A DNA stretch of 64,000 nucleotides, taken from positions 23,420-87,419 of the forward strand of contig NZ_JANAVF010000003.1 in NCBI RefSeq assembly GCF_024213195.1. Reading direction: 5' to 3'. The notes below the pieces were generated by a model. It was given only the letters and a program-made list of their open reading frames with translations, did not search any database and was not told where the DNA came from. Positions 51,933 to 59,538 of the stretch are shown piece after piece. Numbering within the stretch: position 1 is the stretch's first letter; each line of letters begins with the position of its first letter. Source of the DNA: Streptomyces sp. TBY4. GTDB taxonomy: Bacteria > Actinomycetota > Actinomycetes > Streptomycetales > Streptomycetaceae. The translations under genes were made by a program, and so were the position numbers.

Positions 51933-53525
51933 TCAGCGGCGCCGCCTGGCCGTGCCGAAGATGGACCGGGAGATCTCGCGCCCCAGCTGCGTACCGATCG
52001 ACCTGGCCAGGGAGCGGAACAGCCCGCTGCCCACCACCTGCTCCGCCAGCGAGGGATCCGGCTTGGGCGCGGCCTTCGCGGCCTTCGCGGCCTCCTTCGC
52101 CTGCTTCTCCGCCTCCGCCGCGGCGGCCGCTGCCTCGGCTTGCGCCTCCGCCGCCGCCTGCTCGGCGCTGATCTTCTCGTACGCCGACTCGCGGTCGACG
52201 GGCTCCGCGTACCGCGACCAGAGCAGCGAGGACTTCACCGCCTGGTCGAGCGCGGCCGCGTCGATCGGCCCCATCAGCGACTGCGGGGCCCGCAGCCGGG
52301 TCGCCGCCACCGGGGTCGGCGCGCCCTTCTCGCTGAGCACCGTGATCACCGCCTCGCCCGTCCCCAGCTGGGTCAGCAGCTCCTCCAGGTCGTACTCGGA
52401 GTTCGGGAAGGTCTTCACCGTGGCCTTCAGCGCCTTGGCGTCGTCCGGGGTGAAGGCGCGCAGCGCGTGCTGCACCCGGTTGCCGAGCTGCGCCAGCACG
52501 TCGGCCGGCACGTCCTTGGGGGTCTGGGTGACGAAGAAGACGCCGACGCCCTTGGAGCGGATCAGCCGGACCGTCTGCGTGATGGCTTCGAGGAAGGCCT
52601 TCGAGGCCCCGTTGAACAGCAGGTGCGCCTCGTCGAAGAAGAAGACCAGCTTGGGCTTCTCCAGATCGCCGACTTCCGGGAGATCGGTGTAGAGATCCGC
52701 CAGCAGCCACATCAGGAAGGTGGAGAAGAGCTGCGGTTTGTCCTGGACCGCCGGGAGCTCCAGTACGGAGACCAGTCCGCGCCCGTCCGCCGCCGTACGG
52801 AGGAATTCGCTGGTGTCGAATTCGGGCTCGCCGAAGAATTCCGCGGCCCCCTGCTGTTCGAAGGCGGTGAGCGCCCGCAGGATCACTCCGGCGGTCACCG
52901 TGGACAGTCCGCCGATGCCCTTGAGTTCGGGCTTCCCCTTGTCCGAGACGAGGAACGCGACGACCGCCCGCAGGTCCTTGAGGTCGATCAGCTCCAGGCC
53001 CTTGGTGTCGGCGTAGTGGAAGATCAGCCCCAGCGACTGTTCCTGGGTCTGGTTCAGCTGGAGCACCTTGGACATCAGGACCGGGCCGAAGCTCGTCACG
53101 GTGGACCGGAGCGGGATTCCGGGGCCGATCCCGCCCAGTGAGTAGAACTCGCTGGGGAATCCGGTGCCCTCCCATTCCTGGGCCACGTCCTTGGCCCGTT
53201 CCTCGATCTTGTCGTTGGTCGCGCCGGGCGCCGAGATCCCCGAGACATCGCCCTTGATGTCCGCGAGGAAGACCGGAACGCCGTTGGCGGACAGCTGCTC
53301 GGCGATGAGCTGCAGGGTCTTGGTCTTGCCCGTTCCGGTGGCACCCGCGACCAGTCCGTGCCGGTTGAGCATCGACAGGGGGATGCGGATCTGGTGCTCC
53401 GGCAGGCAGGTCCCGTCCCAGAGCAGGGCCCCCAGATCAAGCGCGGGACCGGTGAAGGCGTACCCCTCGGCGATCTGCCCGGCGGGGGACGCGACAGGGG
53501 ACGCGGAGTCGGTGCTCTGGCTCAT
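51933..53525 (-). CDS. HerA-like/DUF853 ATPase
   Basis: A 530-aa P-loop ATPase of the HerA/FtsK superfamily (DUF853, YjgR-like). Walker A is GATGTGKTK at 61-69, Walker B is KLVFFFDEAHLLF, with arginine-finger-type QTPKDVPADVLAQLGNR downstream. A long Ala/Glu/Lys coiled-coil (about 430-490) precedes a C-terminal GTQLGREISRSIFGTARRRR tail. Members are thought to be DNA-translocating hexamers, though their in vivo role is unclear. ATG at 53525. Single gene; divergent from the small ParB-like gene, with 88 nt between. Confidence 0.9.
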   Translation of the reverse strand: MSQSTDSASPVASPAGQIAEGYAFTGPALDLGALLWDGTCLPEHQIRIPLSMLNRHGLVAGATGTGKTKTLQLIAEQLSANGVPVFLADIKGDVSGISAPGATNDKIEERAKDVAQEWEGTGFPSEFYSLGGIGPGIPLRSTVTSFGPVLMSKVLQLNQTQEQSLGLIFHYADTKGLELIDLKDLRAVVAFLVSDKGKPELKGIGGLSTVTAGVILRALTAFEQQGAAEFFGEPEFDTSEFLRTAADGRGLVSVLELPAVQDKPQLFSTFLMWLLADLYTDLPEVGDLEKPKLVFFFDEAHLLFNGASKAFLEAITQTVRLIRSKGVGVFFVTQTPKDVPADVLAQLGNRVQHALRAFTPDDAKALKATVKTFPNSEYDLEELLTQLGTGEAVITVLSEKGAPTPVAATRLRAPQSLMGPIDAAALDQAVKSSLLWSRYAEPVDRESAYEKISAEQAAAEAQAEAAAAAAEAEKQAKEAAKAAKAAPKPDPSLAEQVVGSGLFRSLARSIGTQLGREISRSIFGTARRRR

Positions 53526-53613
53526 GTATCACTCCCGAAATAGCACTATGTGCCACCTTTGCACCGTCGTCGCGAGGCTGCGCCCGCAGGCCCCCGCCCG
53601 GTAGGCTTTCCGT

Positions 53614-53910
53614 GTGATCTTCAAGCGCATCGGAAACAGGCGGCCGTACCCCGACCACGGCAGGGAAACCACCCGGCAGTGGGCGGACGTCGCCCCGCGC
53701 CCGGTCCGGCTCGATCAGCTTGTGACCACCAAGGGCCAGCTCGACCTCGAGACGCTGCTCGCCGAGGATTCGACCTTCTACGGGGACCTCTTCGCCCACG
53801 TCGTGAAGTGGCAGGGCGACCTGTACCTGGAGGACGGCCTGCACCGCGCCGTCCGCGCCGCGCTCCAGCAGCGCCAGGTCCTGCACGCGCGCGTCCTCGA
53901 ACTGGGCTGA
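53614..53910 (+). CDS. Small ParB/Srx-like conserved protein
   Basis: A 98-aa protein. RPVRLDQLVTTKGQLDLETLL followed by DLYLEDGLHRAVRAALQ resembles a minimal ParB-type domain, with the GxHR-like segment (GLHRAVRA). In streptomycetes such proteins are often labelled VapB-family antitoxins, but no toxin gene is adjacent and the sequence is not a ribbon-helix-helix antitoxin, so I treat that as unlikely. The GTG at 53614 is 6 nt after a TAGGCT box, suggesting a leaderless message. Conserved in position beside the HerA-like gene. Confidence 0.7.
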   Translation: MIFKRIGNRRPYPDHGRETTRQWADVAPRPVRLDQLVTTKGQLDLETLLAEDSTFYGDLFAHVVKWQGDLYLEDGLHRAVRAALQQRQVLHARVLELG

Positions 53911-54042
53911 CCCGCCCGCCCCCGAGGCCCGGCAGACCCTCCCGAGTGCCGGATAGCTCCCGGTTGCGCCTTTCGGGTCAGGCTTGCCCTATCAACAGAT
54001 GATTCAGTGGGCATCCGCAGCGCTCGGCATTACGCTGCGCTC

Positions 54043-54693
54043 ATGAGCATGCTCACTCCCCCTGGCATGGGCGGAAAGTACAAGGTCACGGGTGCGGCGT
54101 ACCCCCGCATGACCCGCCCTCGACGCCGTCGCAGGATCGTCCTCATGGTGCTCGGATCGGTCATCGGGCTCGCCCTGATCGCCTACGGGGCCCTGCAGCT
54201 CATCGACGTGTTCGGCGACGACGAGGACAAACGCAAGACGGCCGCCGCGGCCAAGGACTGCGCCTCCGCCGCTCCCCAGGCGGGCTCCGCCTCCTCCGCC
54301 GCACCACAGGTCGTCCTCCCGCCGCCCGGCGGCATCACCGTCAACGTCTACAACGCGACCCCGCGCGCGGGCCTCGCCAAGGCCGTGGGCGACGAGCTCA
54401 AGCTCCGCGGCTTCGCCGTCGGCAAGGTCGGCAACGCCCCCGCCGACTTCGACAAGAAGGTCCCGGGCGCCGGGATACTGATCGGCTCCCCGAAGACCGA
54501 CAAGGCCGCCTTCTCCGTCCTCGGCACCAACCTCGCCGGCGCCACCCAGCAGACCGACACGCGCGAGACCGCGGACATCGACCTGATCCTGGGCGACGGC
54601 TTCAAGGAGCTCACGCCGAAGGCCGACGCGGACAAGGCCCTGGCCGCCCTGGCCAACCCCCAGCCCGCGGCCGCGCCCGCGAAGAAGTGCTGA
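54043..54693 (+). CDS. LytR C-terminal domain membrane protein
   Basis: A 216-aa protein: basic cytoplasmic N-terminus (TRPRRRRRIVLMV), one transmembrane helix (residues about 32-52), a Ser/Ala linker, and a LytR_C domain (about 90-190) beginning ITVNVYNATPRAGLA and including a GDGF motif. LytR_C domains often follow wall-teichoic-acid ligase domains and bind cell-wall polymer; here the domain is alone, so an accessory role in the envelope is likely. ATG at 54043 has no Shine-Dalgarno site but a TACGCT box 6 nt upstream, so leaderless translation is probable. Followed by a terminator shared with upp. Confidence 0.82.
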   Translation: MSMLTPPGMGGKYKVTGAAYPRMTRPRRRRRIVLMVLGSVIGLALIAYGALQLIDVFGDDEDKRKTAAAAKDCASAAPQAGSASSAAPQVVLPPPGGITVNVYNATPRAGLAKAVGDELKLRGFAVGKVGNAPADFDKKVPGAGILIGSPKTDKAAFSVLGTNLAGATQQTDTRETADIDLILGDGFKELTPKADADKALAALANPQPAAAPAKKC

Positions 54694-54729
54694 AGCGCTG
54701 AAGCGCTGAAGCGGCACTGACCACGTGAC

Positions 54730-54760
54730 GAAGCCCGGCACCCCGAGGGGGCCGGGCTTC
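54730..54760. terminator. Bidirectional terminator between LytR_C and upp genes
   Basis: GAAGCCCGGC, a bulged A and CCCC pair with GGGG and GCCGGGCTTC around a GA loop (54730-54760), followed by TT. It lies between two convergent genes. Confidence 0.82.
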
Positions 54761-54794
54761 TTCCGGCTCGCCGGACGCTCGGGAAGGCCCGCCG

Positions 54795-55430
54795 CTACTC
54801 CGCGGAGCCGTACATGCGGTCGCCCGCGTCGCCCAGCCCGGGCACGATGTAGCCCTGCTCATTGAGCCGCTCGTCCACCGCGGCCGTCACCACCGTCACC
54901 GGCGTGCCCGCCAGCTCGCGCTCCATGATCTCGACGCCCTCGGGCGCGGCCAGCAGCACCACCGCGGTCACGTCGTCCGCACCGCGCTTGATGAGCTCCT
55001 TGATCGCCGCGACGAGCGTTCCGCCGGTGGCGAGCATCGGGTCCACCACGTAGACCTGGCGGCCCGAGAGGTCCTCCGGCATGCGCGTCGCGTACGTGGA
55101 GGCCTCCAGGGTCTCCTCGTTGCGGACCATGCCGAGGAAGCCGACCTCGGCGGTCGGCAGCAGCCGCACCATGCCGTCGAGCATGCCGAGACCGGCGCGC
55201 AGGATCGGTACGACCAGCGGCCGCGGGTAGGAGAGCTTCACGCCGGTGGTCGGACCCACCGGCGTGACGATGTCGGCCTGCTCGGTCCGCACGTCCCGGG
55301 TCGCCTCGTACGCGAGCAGGGTCACCAGCTCGTCGGCGAGGCGCCGGAAGGTGGGGGAGTCGGTGCGCTTGTCGCGCAGAGTGGTGAGTTTGTGCGCCAC
55401 CAACGGGTGATCCACGACCTGCAAACGCAC
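54795..55430 (-). CDS. upp: Uracil phosphoribosyltransferase
   Basis: A 211-aa cytoplasmic salvage enzyme forming UMP from uracil and PRPP. The PRPP-binding motif [13 protein letters not shown] and the uracil-binding end [15 protein letters not shown] are intact, and [10 protein letters not shown] is typical. The GTG at 55430 is supported by GGAGG 5 nt upstream; extension further upstream has no support. The leader holds a CGCAGC-AAAA-GCTGCG hairpin. Single gene. Confidence 0.96.
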   Translation of the reverse strand: MRLQVVDHPLVAHKLTTLRDKRTDSPTFRRLADELVTLLAYEATRDVRTEQADIVTPVGPTTGVKLSYPRPLVVPILRAGLGMLDGMVRLLPTAEVGFLGMVRNEETLEASTYATRMPEDLSGRQVYVVDPMLATGGTLVAAIKELIKRGADDVTAVVLLAAPEGVEIMERELAGTPVTVVTAAVDERLNEQGYIVPGLGDAGDRMYGSAE

Positions 55431-55453
55431 AACATCCTCCAAGACTCGGCTGC

Positions 55454-55469
55454 CGCAGCAAAAGCTGCG
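55454..55469 (-). promoter_or_regulatory. Small hairpin in the upp leader
   Basis: CGCAGC and GCTGCG form a 6-bp stem with an AAAA (minus strand UUUU) loop about 24 nt before the upp start. It may affect upp expression; no ligand or regulator is implied. Confidence 0.3.
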
Positions 55470-55623
55470 ACCTGCACCGCCGCTACCTGCGAAAACGGCC
55501 GCAACCACGCGACCCACACCCAAAAGGCTACGCGCTGCTCCCACCCCTTCGCGCCCGAAGCGGCGGCCACGCCCGGAAACCCGTGGAGATGCGACCCGCC
55601 CGGACCCCCAGCACGCTGGACTG

Positions 55624-56583
55624 ATGACTCACGCAATGGTGATCGCCGCCGTCGACGGATCCGAACACAGCCTCAAGGCCCTGGAGTGGGCAAGGGCTGC
55701 AGCAGTGCGCCACGGCACGGGGCTCGTCGTCGCCCACGTGCTCTCCGACAGCGCCCAGCTGTACGCGGCACGCCGTTCCTCCCTCTACGACCGCACCGAG
55801 CCCGAGGAGACCGAGGACCCCGTCAGCACACGGATACGGGCCCACCTGGCCGCCGGCGGCCCGCTCCCCTCCGAAGTCCGCTACGAGACCCTGGAGGGCT
55901 CCGTCCCGGAGGCCCTGCGGGACATCGGGGAGGGCGCCCGGATGCTGGTGATGGGCTCCCGGGGCCGCGGCGGCTTCGCCGCACTGCTGCTGGGCTCGAA
56001 CAGCCGCGCCGTGTCCACCAGCGCCGCCTGCCCCGTGGTCGTGGTCGCGCACGCGGCGCGCGGAGTGGACGTGGCCTCCCAGGCATCGGCGGGGCGGGTC
56101 GTACTGGGGCTGCACGCCGCGGAGACCCCCGACAACGTCCTGGACTTCGCGTTCACGGAGGCCGCCGCGCGGGGCACCACCCTGCAGGTGGTGTCGGCGT
56201 ACAGCATCCCGCCCTCGCCGACGATGGTGATCGACAGCCCCTTCGCCGTGATCCCGCCGGAGGCCCTGGCGGGGGAGGACGAGGACGCGGTGCCGGCCGA
56301 GCGGGAGATGCTGCGCTCCCAGACGGAGCGGCTCGCGCCGTTCCGGGCGAAGTACCCGGCCGTGCCCGTCGAGCAGGCCGCGGTGCCCGGGGACGCGGCC
56401 GGGCGCCTCGTCGCCACCTCGAACTCGGCGGCGCTGGTCGTCGTGGGCCGTCACCACCCGCGCCGGCACATCCGGTCCCTGATGATGGGCTCGGTCGCGA
56501 ACGCCGTGCTGCAGCACGCGCACGGGCCGGTGGCGATCGTCCCGACCCTGACGGAGACGCCGGGATTGTCGGAATCCGACTGA
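55624..56583 (+). CDS. Universal stress protein, two UspA domains
   Basis: A 319-aa tandem Usp protein. Domain one begins [19 protein letters not shown] and ends with a full ATP-binding loop, [20 protein letters not shown]; domain two begins [14 protein letters not shown] and ends [27 protein letters not shown]. Both keep the G-x2-G-x9-G nucleotide loop fairly well, in contrast to the weaker second loop of the Usp protein at 40869. ATG at 55624 has no clear ribosome site. Divergent from upp across 193 bp. Confidence 0.88.
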   Translation: MTHAMVIAAVDGSEHSLKALEWARAAAVRHGTGLVVAHVLSDSAQLYAARRSSLYDRTEPEETEDPVSTRIRAHLAAGGPLPSEVRYETLEGSVPEALRDIGEGARMLVMGSRGRGGFAALLLGSNSRAVSTSAACPVVVVAHAARGVDVASQASAGRVVLGLHAAETPDNVLDFAFTEAAARGTTLQVVSAYSIPPSPTMVIDSPFAVIPPEALAGEDEDAVPAEREMLRSQTERLAPFRAKYPAVPVEQAAVPGDAAGRLVATSNSAALVVVGRHHPRRHIRSLMMGSVANAVLQHAHGPVAIVPTLTETPGLSESD

Positions 56584-56685
56584 ATTCCTGTCGAGTCGTG
56601 CCAGAAGGTGGCATCAACCGGCCGGTCCGGGGGAAGGTGGGTTCGGGGGGACGGACCGGACCGGACCAGCCTGGGGCGGTGACCC

Positions 56686-56859
56686 ATGCCCGAAGACGAC
56701 CACGAGCCACTGGAGACGACGGCGCAGCGCAGAGCCCGGCGCGCGCAGTTCCTCCGTGACCTGCACGAGGCCCGGGAACTGCGCGACCGGGTCCAGCCCA
56801 GACGCGCCCGCGCCGCCCGCATGCGCCAGCAGATGCGCATGCGCACCTTCCGCTGGTGA
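56686..56859 (+). CDS. Small, strongly basic conserved protein (57 aa)
   Basis: This short reading frame begins MPEDDHEPLETTAQRRARRA, continues with FLRDLHEARELRDRVQPRR and ends MRQQMRMRTFRW. A short acidic start is followed by an Arg-rich helix and a methionine/arginine tail. Codon use fits Streptomyces, ATG follows GGGGCGG, and related small proteins are, as I recall, widespread in streptomycetes beside the Usp gene. A hairpin (56862-56885) follows the stop. Function unknown; RNA or DNA binding is plausible from charge only. Confidence 0.65.
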   Translation: MPEDDHEPLETTAQRRARRAQFLRDLHEARELRDRVQPRRARAARMRQQMRMRTFRW

Positions 56860-56861
56860 GG

Positions 56862-56885
56862 CCCTGCCCGCGGGCCCCGGCAGGG
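56862..56885 (+). terminator. Hairpin after the 57-aa gene
   Basis: CCCTGCC (56862-56868) pairs exactly with GGCAGGG (56879-56885), 2 nt after the stop codon. The remaining 226 nt up to the tadA operon contain a tandem CCGCACAGCCG duplication and nothing else I can identify. Confidence 0.5.
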
Positions 56886-57111
56886 TGCCGCACAGCCGCC
56901 GCACAGCCGCCGCGCGGGCCCCGGCACGAGGCCCCGTACAACACGCGCGGCCAGCGCCACGGCGCGGAAGACCTCTCGCAATGGCTCCGTTTCTGCCACG
57001 ATGCCGACTGGGCGGGGTACGAAACGGCGAGCAGAGGGCCGTTCCACCCCCACCCACCTCCGGCCGGGGGGAACTCCAACCGGCACGCCTATGACCAGTG
57101 GGAGAGTCACG

Positions 57112-57693
57112 GTGTATTTCGCCGCACTGCTCGCGCGCACCGAAGACGGGTGGGAAGCGAGCGACATGGAACTCGACGATGTCGAGTCTCTGAGTGATCT
57201 GATCGATCTCGCCCGCTCCGCCTCTGTCGACGACGACACGGTGGTAGCCCTCATCGAACAGGAGGACACCTGGTTCGGGGTCGTCCGGGTGGACGGCGAG
57301 GAGGACCCGCGCTTCTACGTGTCCAACGCCTCCGCCGCTTCCCGCAGCTCCTACGGCTCGATGCTGACCGACGAGCTGCTCGGCAAGGACGACGAGGACG
57401 ACGAACTCGACGAGCTGGACCTCGACGGCACCGAGGACGGCGAGGACGAGGTCGTCGCCTCCTACCCGGACGGCGGCCCCGCCGACAGAGACGAGGAGGA
57501 GGACGACGACGCGGACGGCAGCCACGATGTACGTGCCGGATCCGAACCGGCACCCGCCGGCCCGCTCGGCGACCCCCGGCTGCTCGACGACCTCGGGGTG
57601 AGCCACAAACAACTGATGACCCTGGACGGGGACGCGCTCTCGGAGATCGCCGAGTCGCTCGGCGCCACCGAGGTCCTGGAGGCCGTCCGCTAG
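57112..57693 (+). CDS. tRNA adenosine deaminase-associated acidic protein
   Basis: A 193-aa protein conserved directly upstream of tadA in Actinobacteria. The N-terminal domain (YFAALLARTEDGWEASDMELDD to about 85) has an ordered alpha/beta look with DTWFGVVRVDGEEDPRFYVS; a very acidic Asp/Glu linker (95-150) follows; the C-terminal part (RLLDDLGVSHKQLMTL) is helical. It may assist TadA, but this is inferred from the conserved pairing. The GTG at 57112 is preferred because GGGAG lies 7 nt upstream; ATG at 57091 is an alternative. Its stop codon shares one base with the tadA start. Confidence 0.82.
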   Translation: MYFAALLARTEDGWEASDMELDDVESLSDLIDLARSASVDDDTVVALIEQEDTWFGVVRVDGEEDPRFYVSNASAASRSSYGSMLTDELLGKDDEDDELDELDLDGTEDGEDEVVASYPDGGPADRDEEEDDDADGSHDVRAGSEPAPAGPLGDPRLLDDLGVSHKQLMTLDGDALSEIAESLGATEVLEAVR

Positions 57694-58199
57694 TGATCCC
57701 CGCGCACCACCACACCCCGCGGCCCACCCCGTACGCACCCGATCCGGTACGGGACCCGTGGCAGGACTCCATGCGCCTGGCGCTCCGGGAGGCCGCCCGG
57801 GCGGTGCCGGCCGGCGACGTGCCGGTCGGCGCCGTGGTGCTCGGCCCGGACGGCACCCTCCTCGCCACCGGGCACAACGAGCGGGAGGCCACCGGCGACC
57901 CCACGGCGCACGCCGAGGTACTGGCGCTGCGCCGGGCGGCCGCCGCCCTCGGGGAATGGCGGCTCCCGGGGTGCACCCTCGTGGTGACCCTGGAGCCGTG
58001 CGTGATGTGCGCGGGCGCGCTCGTGCAGTCACGGGTGGCCCGGGTCGTCTACGGGGCGTCCGACGAGAAGGCGGGCGCAGCCGGGTCGCTGTGGGACCTC
58101 GTACGGGACCGCCGGCTCAACCACCGGCCCGAGGTGATCGCGGGCGTGCTCGCGGGGGAGTGCGCGCGGCAGCTCACGGAGTTCTTCCGCGACCTCTGA
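57693..58199 (+). CDS. tadA: tRNA adenosine(34) deaminase
   Basis: A 168-aa zinc deaminase that converts A34 to inosine in tRNA-Arg(ACG). The catalytic motifs are HAE (residues 73-75) and PCVMC (102-106), giving His73, Cys103 and Cys106 as zinc ligands and Glu75 as proton shuttle. The GTG at 57693 overlaps the preceding stop as TAGTG, so it is probably translated by reinitiation. Length and motifs are normal. Cotranscribed with its acidic partner. Confidence 0.94.
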   Translation: MIPAHHHTPRPTPYAPDPVRDPWQDSMRLALREAARAVPAGDVPVGAVVLGPDGTLLATGHNEREATGDPTAHAEVLALRRAAAALGEWRLPGCTLVVTLEPCVMCAGALVQSRVARVVYGASDEKAGAAGSLWDLVRDRRLNHRPEVIAGVLAGECARQLTEFFRDL

Positions 58200-58230
58200 G
58201 CGGCGCGGTGGGCGTCCCGAGCCCATGGAT

Positions 58231-58260
58231 TTCAGAGCACGGGCCTCCTTGGGCTAAGCT
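58231..58260 (+). promoter_or_regulatory. tRNA-Ser(CGA) promoter placed right at the tRNA
   Basis: TTCAGA (58231-58236), an 18-nt spacer and TAAGCT (58255-58260). The -10 box ends 7 nt before the mature tRNA 5' base (58268), the same geometry as at tRNA-Ser(GGA). Confidence 0.42.
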
Positions 58261-58267
58261 CTCTCTC

Positions 58268-58354
58268 GGTAGCGTGTCCGAGCGGCCGAAGGAGCACGCC
58301 TCGAAAGCGTGTGATGGTGCAAGCTATCCGTGGGTTCAAATCCCACCGCTACCG
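58268..58354 (+). tRNA. tRNA-Ser (anticodon CGA)
   Basis: An 87-nt class II tRNA: acceptor GGTAGCG/CGCTACC, anticodon stem CACGC/GCGTG with loop CTCGAAA (CGA), a long variable arm and T-loop TTCAAAT. No CCA is encoded. Confidence 0.96.
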
Positions 58355-58361
58355 CTCTGAT

Positions 58362-58395
58362 CGAGAGCCCCGCCCCGCAAGGGTCGGGGTTCTCG
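58362..58395 (+). terminator. Terminator of tRNA-Ser(CGA)
   Basis: CGAGAGCCCCGCCC pairs with GGGTCGGGGTTCTCG with G-U pairs and one bulge around a CGCAA loop, 7 nt after the tRNA. Confidence 0.6.
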
Positions 58396-58399
58396 GCGT

Positions 58400-58430
58400 T
58401 TCCGGGGTTCCTGGGTTCCGGGGTTCCTGG
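58400..58430. repeat. Tandem 16-bp repeat
   Basis: TTCCGGGGTTCCTGGG occurs at 58400-58415 and again, one base shorter, at 58416-58430. It lies in the non-coding gap after tRNA-Ser(CGA). Confidence 0.7.
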
Positions 58431-58512
58431 CATTCGGGCTTCCGGGCTCGCGCGGTTTCGGCGTCCGAGGGACATCCGCGTGACCGCCCGCGCCCTCGGC
58501 CGTTGTCACGGC

Positions 58513-58800
58513 ATGACCAAGACCCAGCGCATCCTCGCCGCCATCGCCCTCGCGGGGGCCGCCGCGGGCCTCGCGGCGCCCGCCGCCTCCGCCGCCCCGG
58601 TCTCCCCGCTCACCCTCCCGGACCTCCCGGCGCCGCAGGGCATGCCCGAGGGGGCGAGCCCGGCCTCGGTGCAGGAGATCGGCGGAAAGGTCAGCGGCGG
58701 CCTGAACCAGCTCAACCAGCTGATGGAGCTGCCGAACCACCTCGCGCCCGTGATCGCCCCGGTCCAGCCGATCGCCGACCTGGCCGGCGGCCTGGAGTAG
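58513..58800 (+). CDS. Small secreted protein of unknown function
   Basis: A 95-aa protein with a clear signal peptide (MTKTQRILAAIALAGAAAG then LAAPAASAA, cleavage near residue 28) and a mature part of about 67 residues, no cysteines, ending NHLAPVIAPVQPIADLAGGLE. Pro/Leu/Gln-rich helices (GGLNQLNQLMELPNHL) may self-associate. Secreted short proteins of this type are common in Streptomyces and unlike chaplins or rodlins. ATG at 58513 lacks a good ribosome site. Followed by a terminator hairpin. Confidence 0.65.
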   Translation: MTKTQRILAAIALAGAAAGLAAPAASAAPVSPLTLPDLPAPQGMPEGASPASVQEIGGKVSGGLNQLNQLMELPNHLAPVIAPVQPIADLAGGLE

Positions 58801-58820
58801 AACCCGGCGCACAACGCGAA

Positions 58821-58847
58821 GAAGGCCCCGGCCTGAGCCGGGACCTT
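58821..58847. terminator. Hairpin after the secreted protein gene
   Basis: GAAGGCCCCGGC and GCCGGGACCTTC form a 12-bp stem with one C-A mismatch and a CTGA loop. On the minus strand it would also end any transcript coming from the structured region that follows. Confidence 0.7.
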
Positions 58848-58854
58848 CAACGGT

Positions 58855-59000
58855 TGGGACGGGGGAAGTGGCATCGGGGGGACAAGCCACTTCCCCCGAT
58901 GAGGACGGAACCTGCCAGTCCAAGCCGCAGTCAGGGGGGAAGCTTGCGGCTCGGACCCCGCAGTGAGGTCCTGTCCCTCGCTCACCGATTTCCTGCCAGA
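58855..59000. ncRNA. Candidate structured RNA in the gap 58848-59165
   Basis: Two strong adjacent stem-loops are found. The first is GGGGGAAGTGGC (58861-58872) with its exact complement (58886-58897). The second is GTCC-A-AGCCGCA (58918-58929) with TGCGGCT-C-GGAC (58945-58956). Each loop contains GGGGGG, or CCCCCC on the minus strand. A third short stem, GTGAG/CTCAC, follows. No protein gene fits. The strand is undecided; a minus-strand transcript would end at the hairpin 58821-58847. The rest of the gap up to 59165 contains a TGTTCGAACA palindrome and a TAGACT -10-like box for the next gene. Confidence 0.45.
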
Positions 59001-59165
59001 ACCGGTGGGCTCGTGTTCAATACTGCGCCTGCCGAGGCCGTCGGCACACCGGCAAAGGGCCCGCGCCGCCGGGTCATTGGTCCTTAAAGGCCAGGTGAGT
59101 GTTCGAACATGACCGGCTAGACTCTCCCGACCTTGCAGGACCGGTTGGGGAGGCCGACAGCGCAC

Positions 59166-59327
59166 GTGGAAACCAAGAAGCTGATCTCGGGCGCCCTCAC
59201 CGTCTTCGTCCTCTTCGTCATCATCACGCAGCCCGAAAAAGCCGCCGAAATGGTCAAAATAGGCTTCCAGGGAATCTCGGATGCCGCAACGGCGATCGGC
59301 GAGTTCATGACCGAACTGGTGCGCTGA
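59166..59327 (+). CDS. Small membrane protein (53 aa)
   Basis: A 53-aa protein with one hydrophobic segment (LISGALTVFVLFVIITQ, residues 6-22) and an amphipathic tail (PEKAAEMVKIGFQGISDAATA). No known domain. The GTG at 59166 has GGAGG 12 nt upstream, and a TAGACT box at 59118-59123 could be its -10. It is followed by a typical terminator. Related small proteins lie just upstream of sigF in other streptomycetes, as I recall. Function unknown. Confidence 0.7.
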   Translation: METKKLISGALTVFVLFVIITQPEKAAEMVKIGFQGISDAATAIGEFMTELVR

Positions 59328-59360
59328 ACCCGTACGCTGAAGCGGTTTCCGGACTTCCCG

Positions 59361-59391
59361 GCCCCCCACTCCGACGGGTGGGGGGCTTTTT
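59361..59391 (+). terminator. Rho-independent terminator with U-tract
   Basis: GCCCCCCAC (59361-59369) pairs with GTGGGGGGC (59378-59386), followed directly by five T residues. It lies 33 nt after the small membrane protein gene. A second perfect hairpin, CGGGGCA-AGA-TGCCCCG, is at 59405-59421. Confidence 0.9.
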
Positions 59392-59461
59392 GCGTTCCCG
59401 CACACGGGGCAAGATGCCCCGTTATGCCCAACTTGCCCTCAACACGGCGATATACGGTGCT

Positions 59462-59474
59462 TGCACACAGTGCA
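59462..59474. promoter_or_regulatory. Inverted repeat in the sigF upstream region
   Basis: TGCAC-ACA-GTGCA lies 65 nt before the sigF start, near a TG-TATGAC extended -10-like sequence (59488-59493). It is a candidate site for a developmental regulator of sigF. Confidence 0.35.
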
Positions 59475-59538
59475 CATGTCTTGTGATGCTATGACCGCTT
59501 TTGACGGATGAGTTGATGACGTGACGTGAAGGGGTGGC

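Noticed and set aside
53614..53910. A toxin-antitoxin module (VapB label).
   Set aside because: No PIN-domain or other toxin gene adjoins it and the sequence resembles a minimal ParB-type domain more than an antitoxin.
59100..59109. TGTTCGAACA as a LexA (SOS) box.
   Set aside because: The actinobacterial SOS box needs GAAC-N4-GTTC order; here the halves are reversed (GTTCGAAC), and the next gene is not a repair gene.
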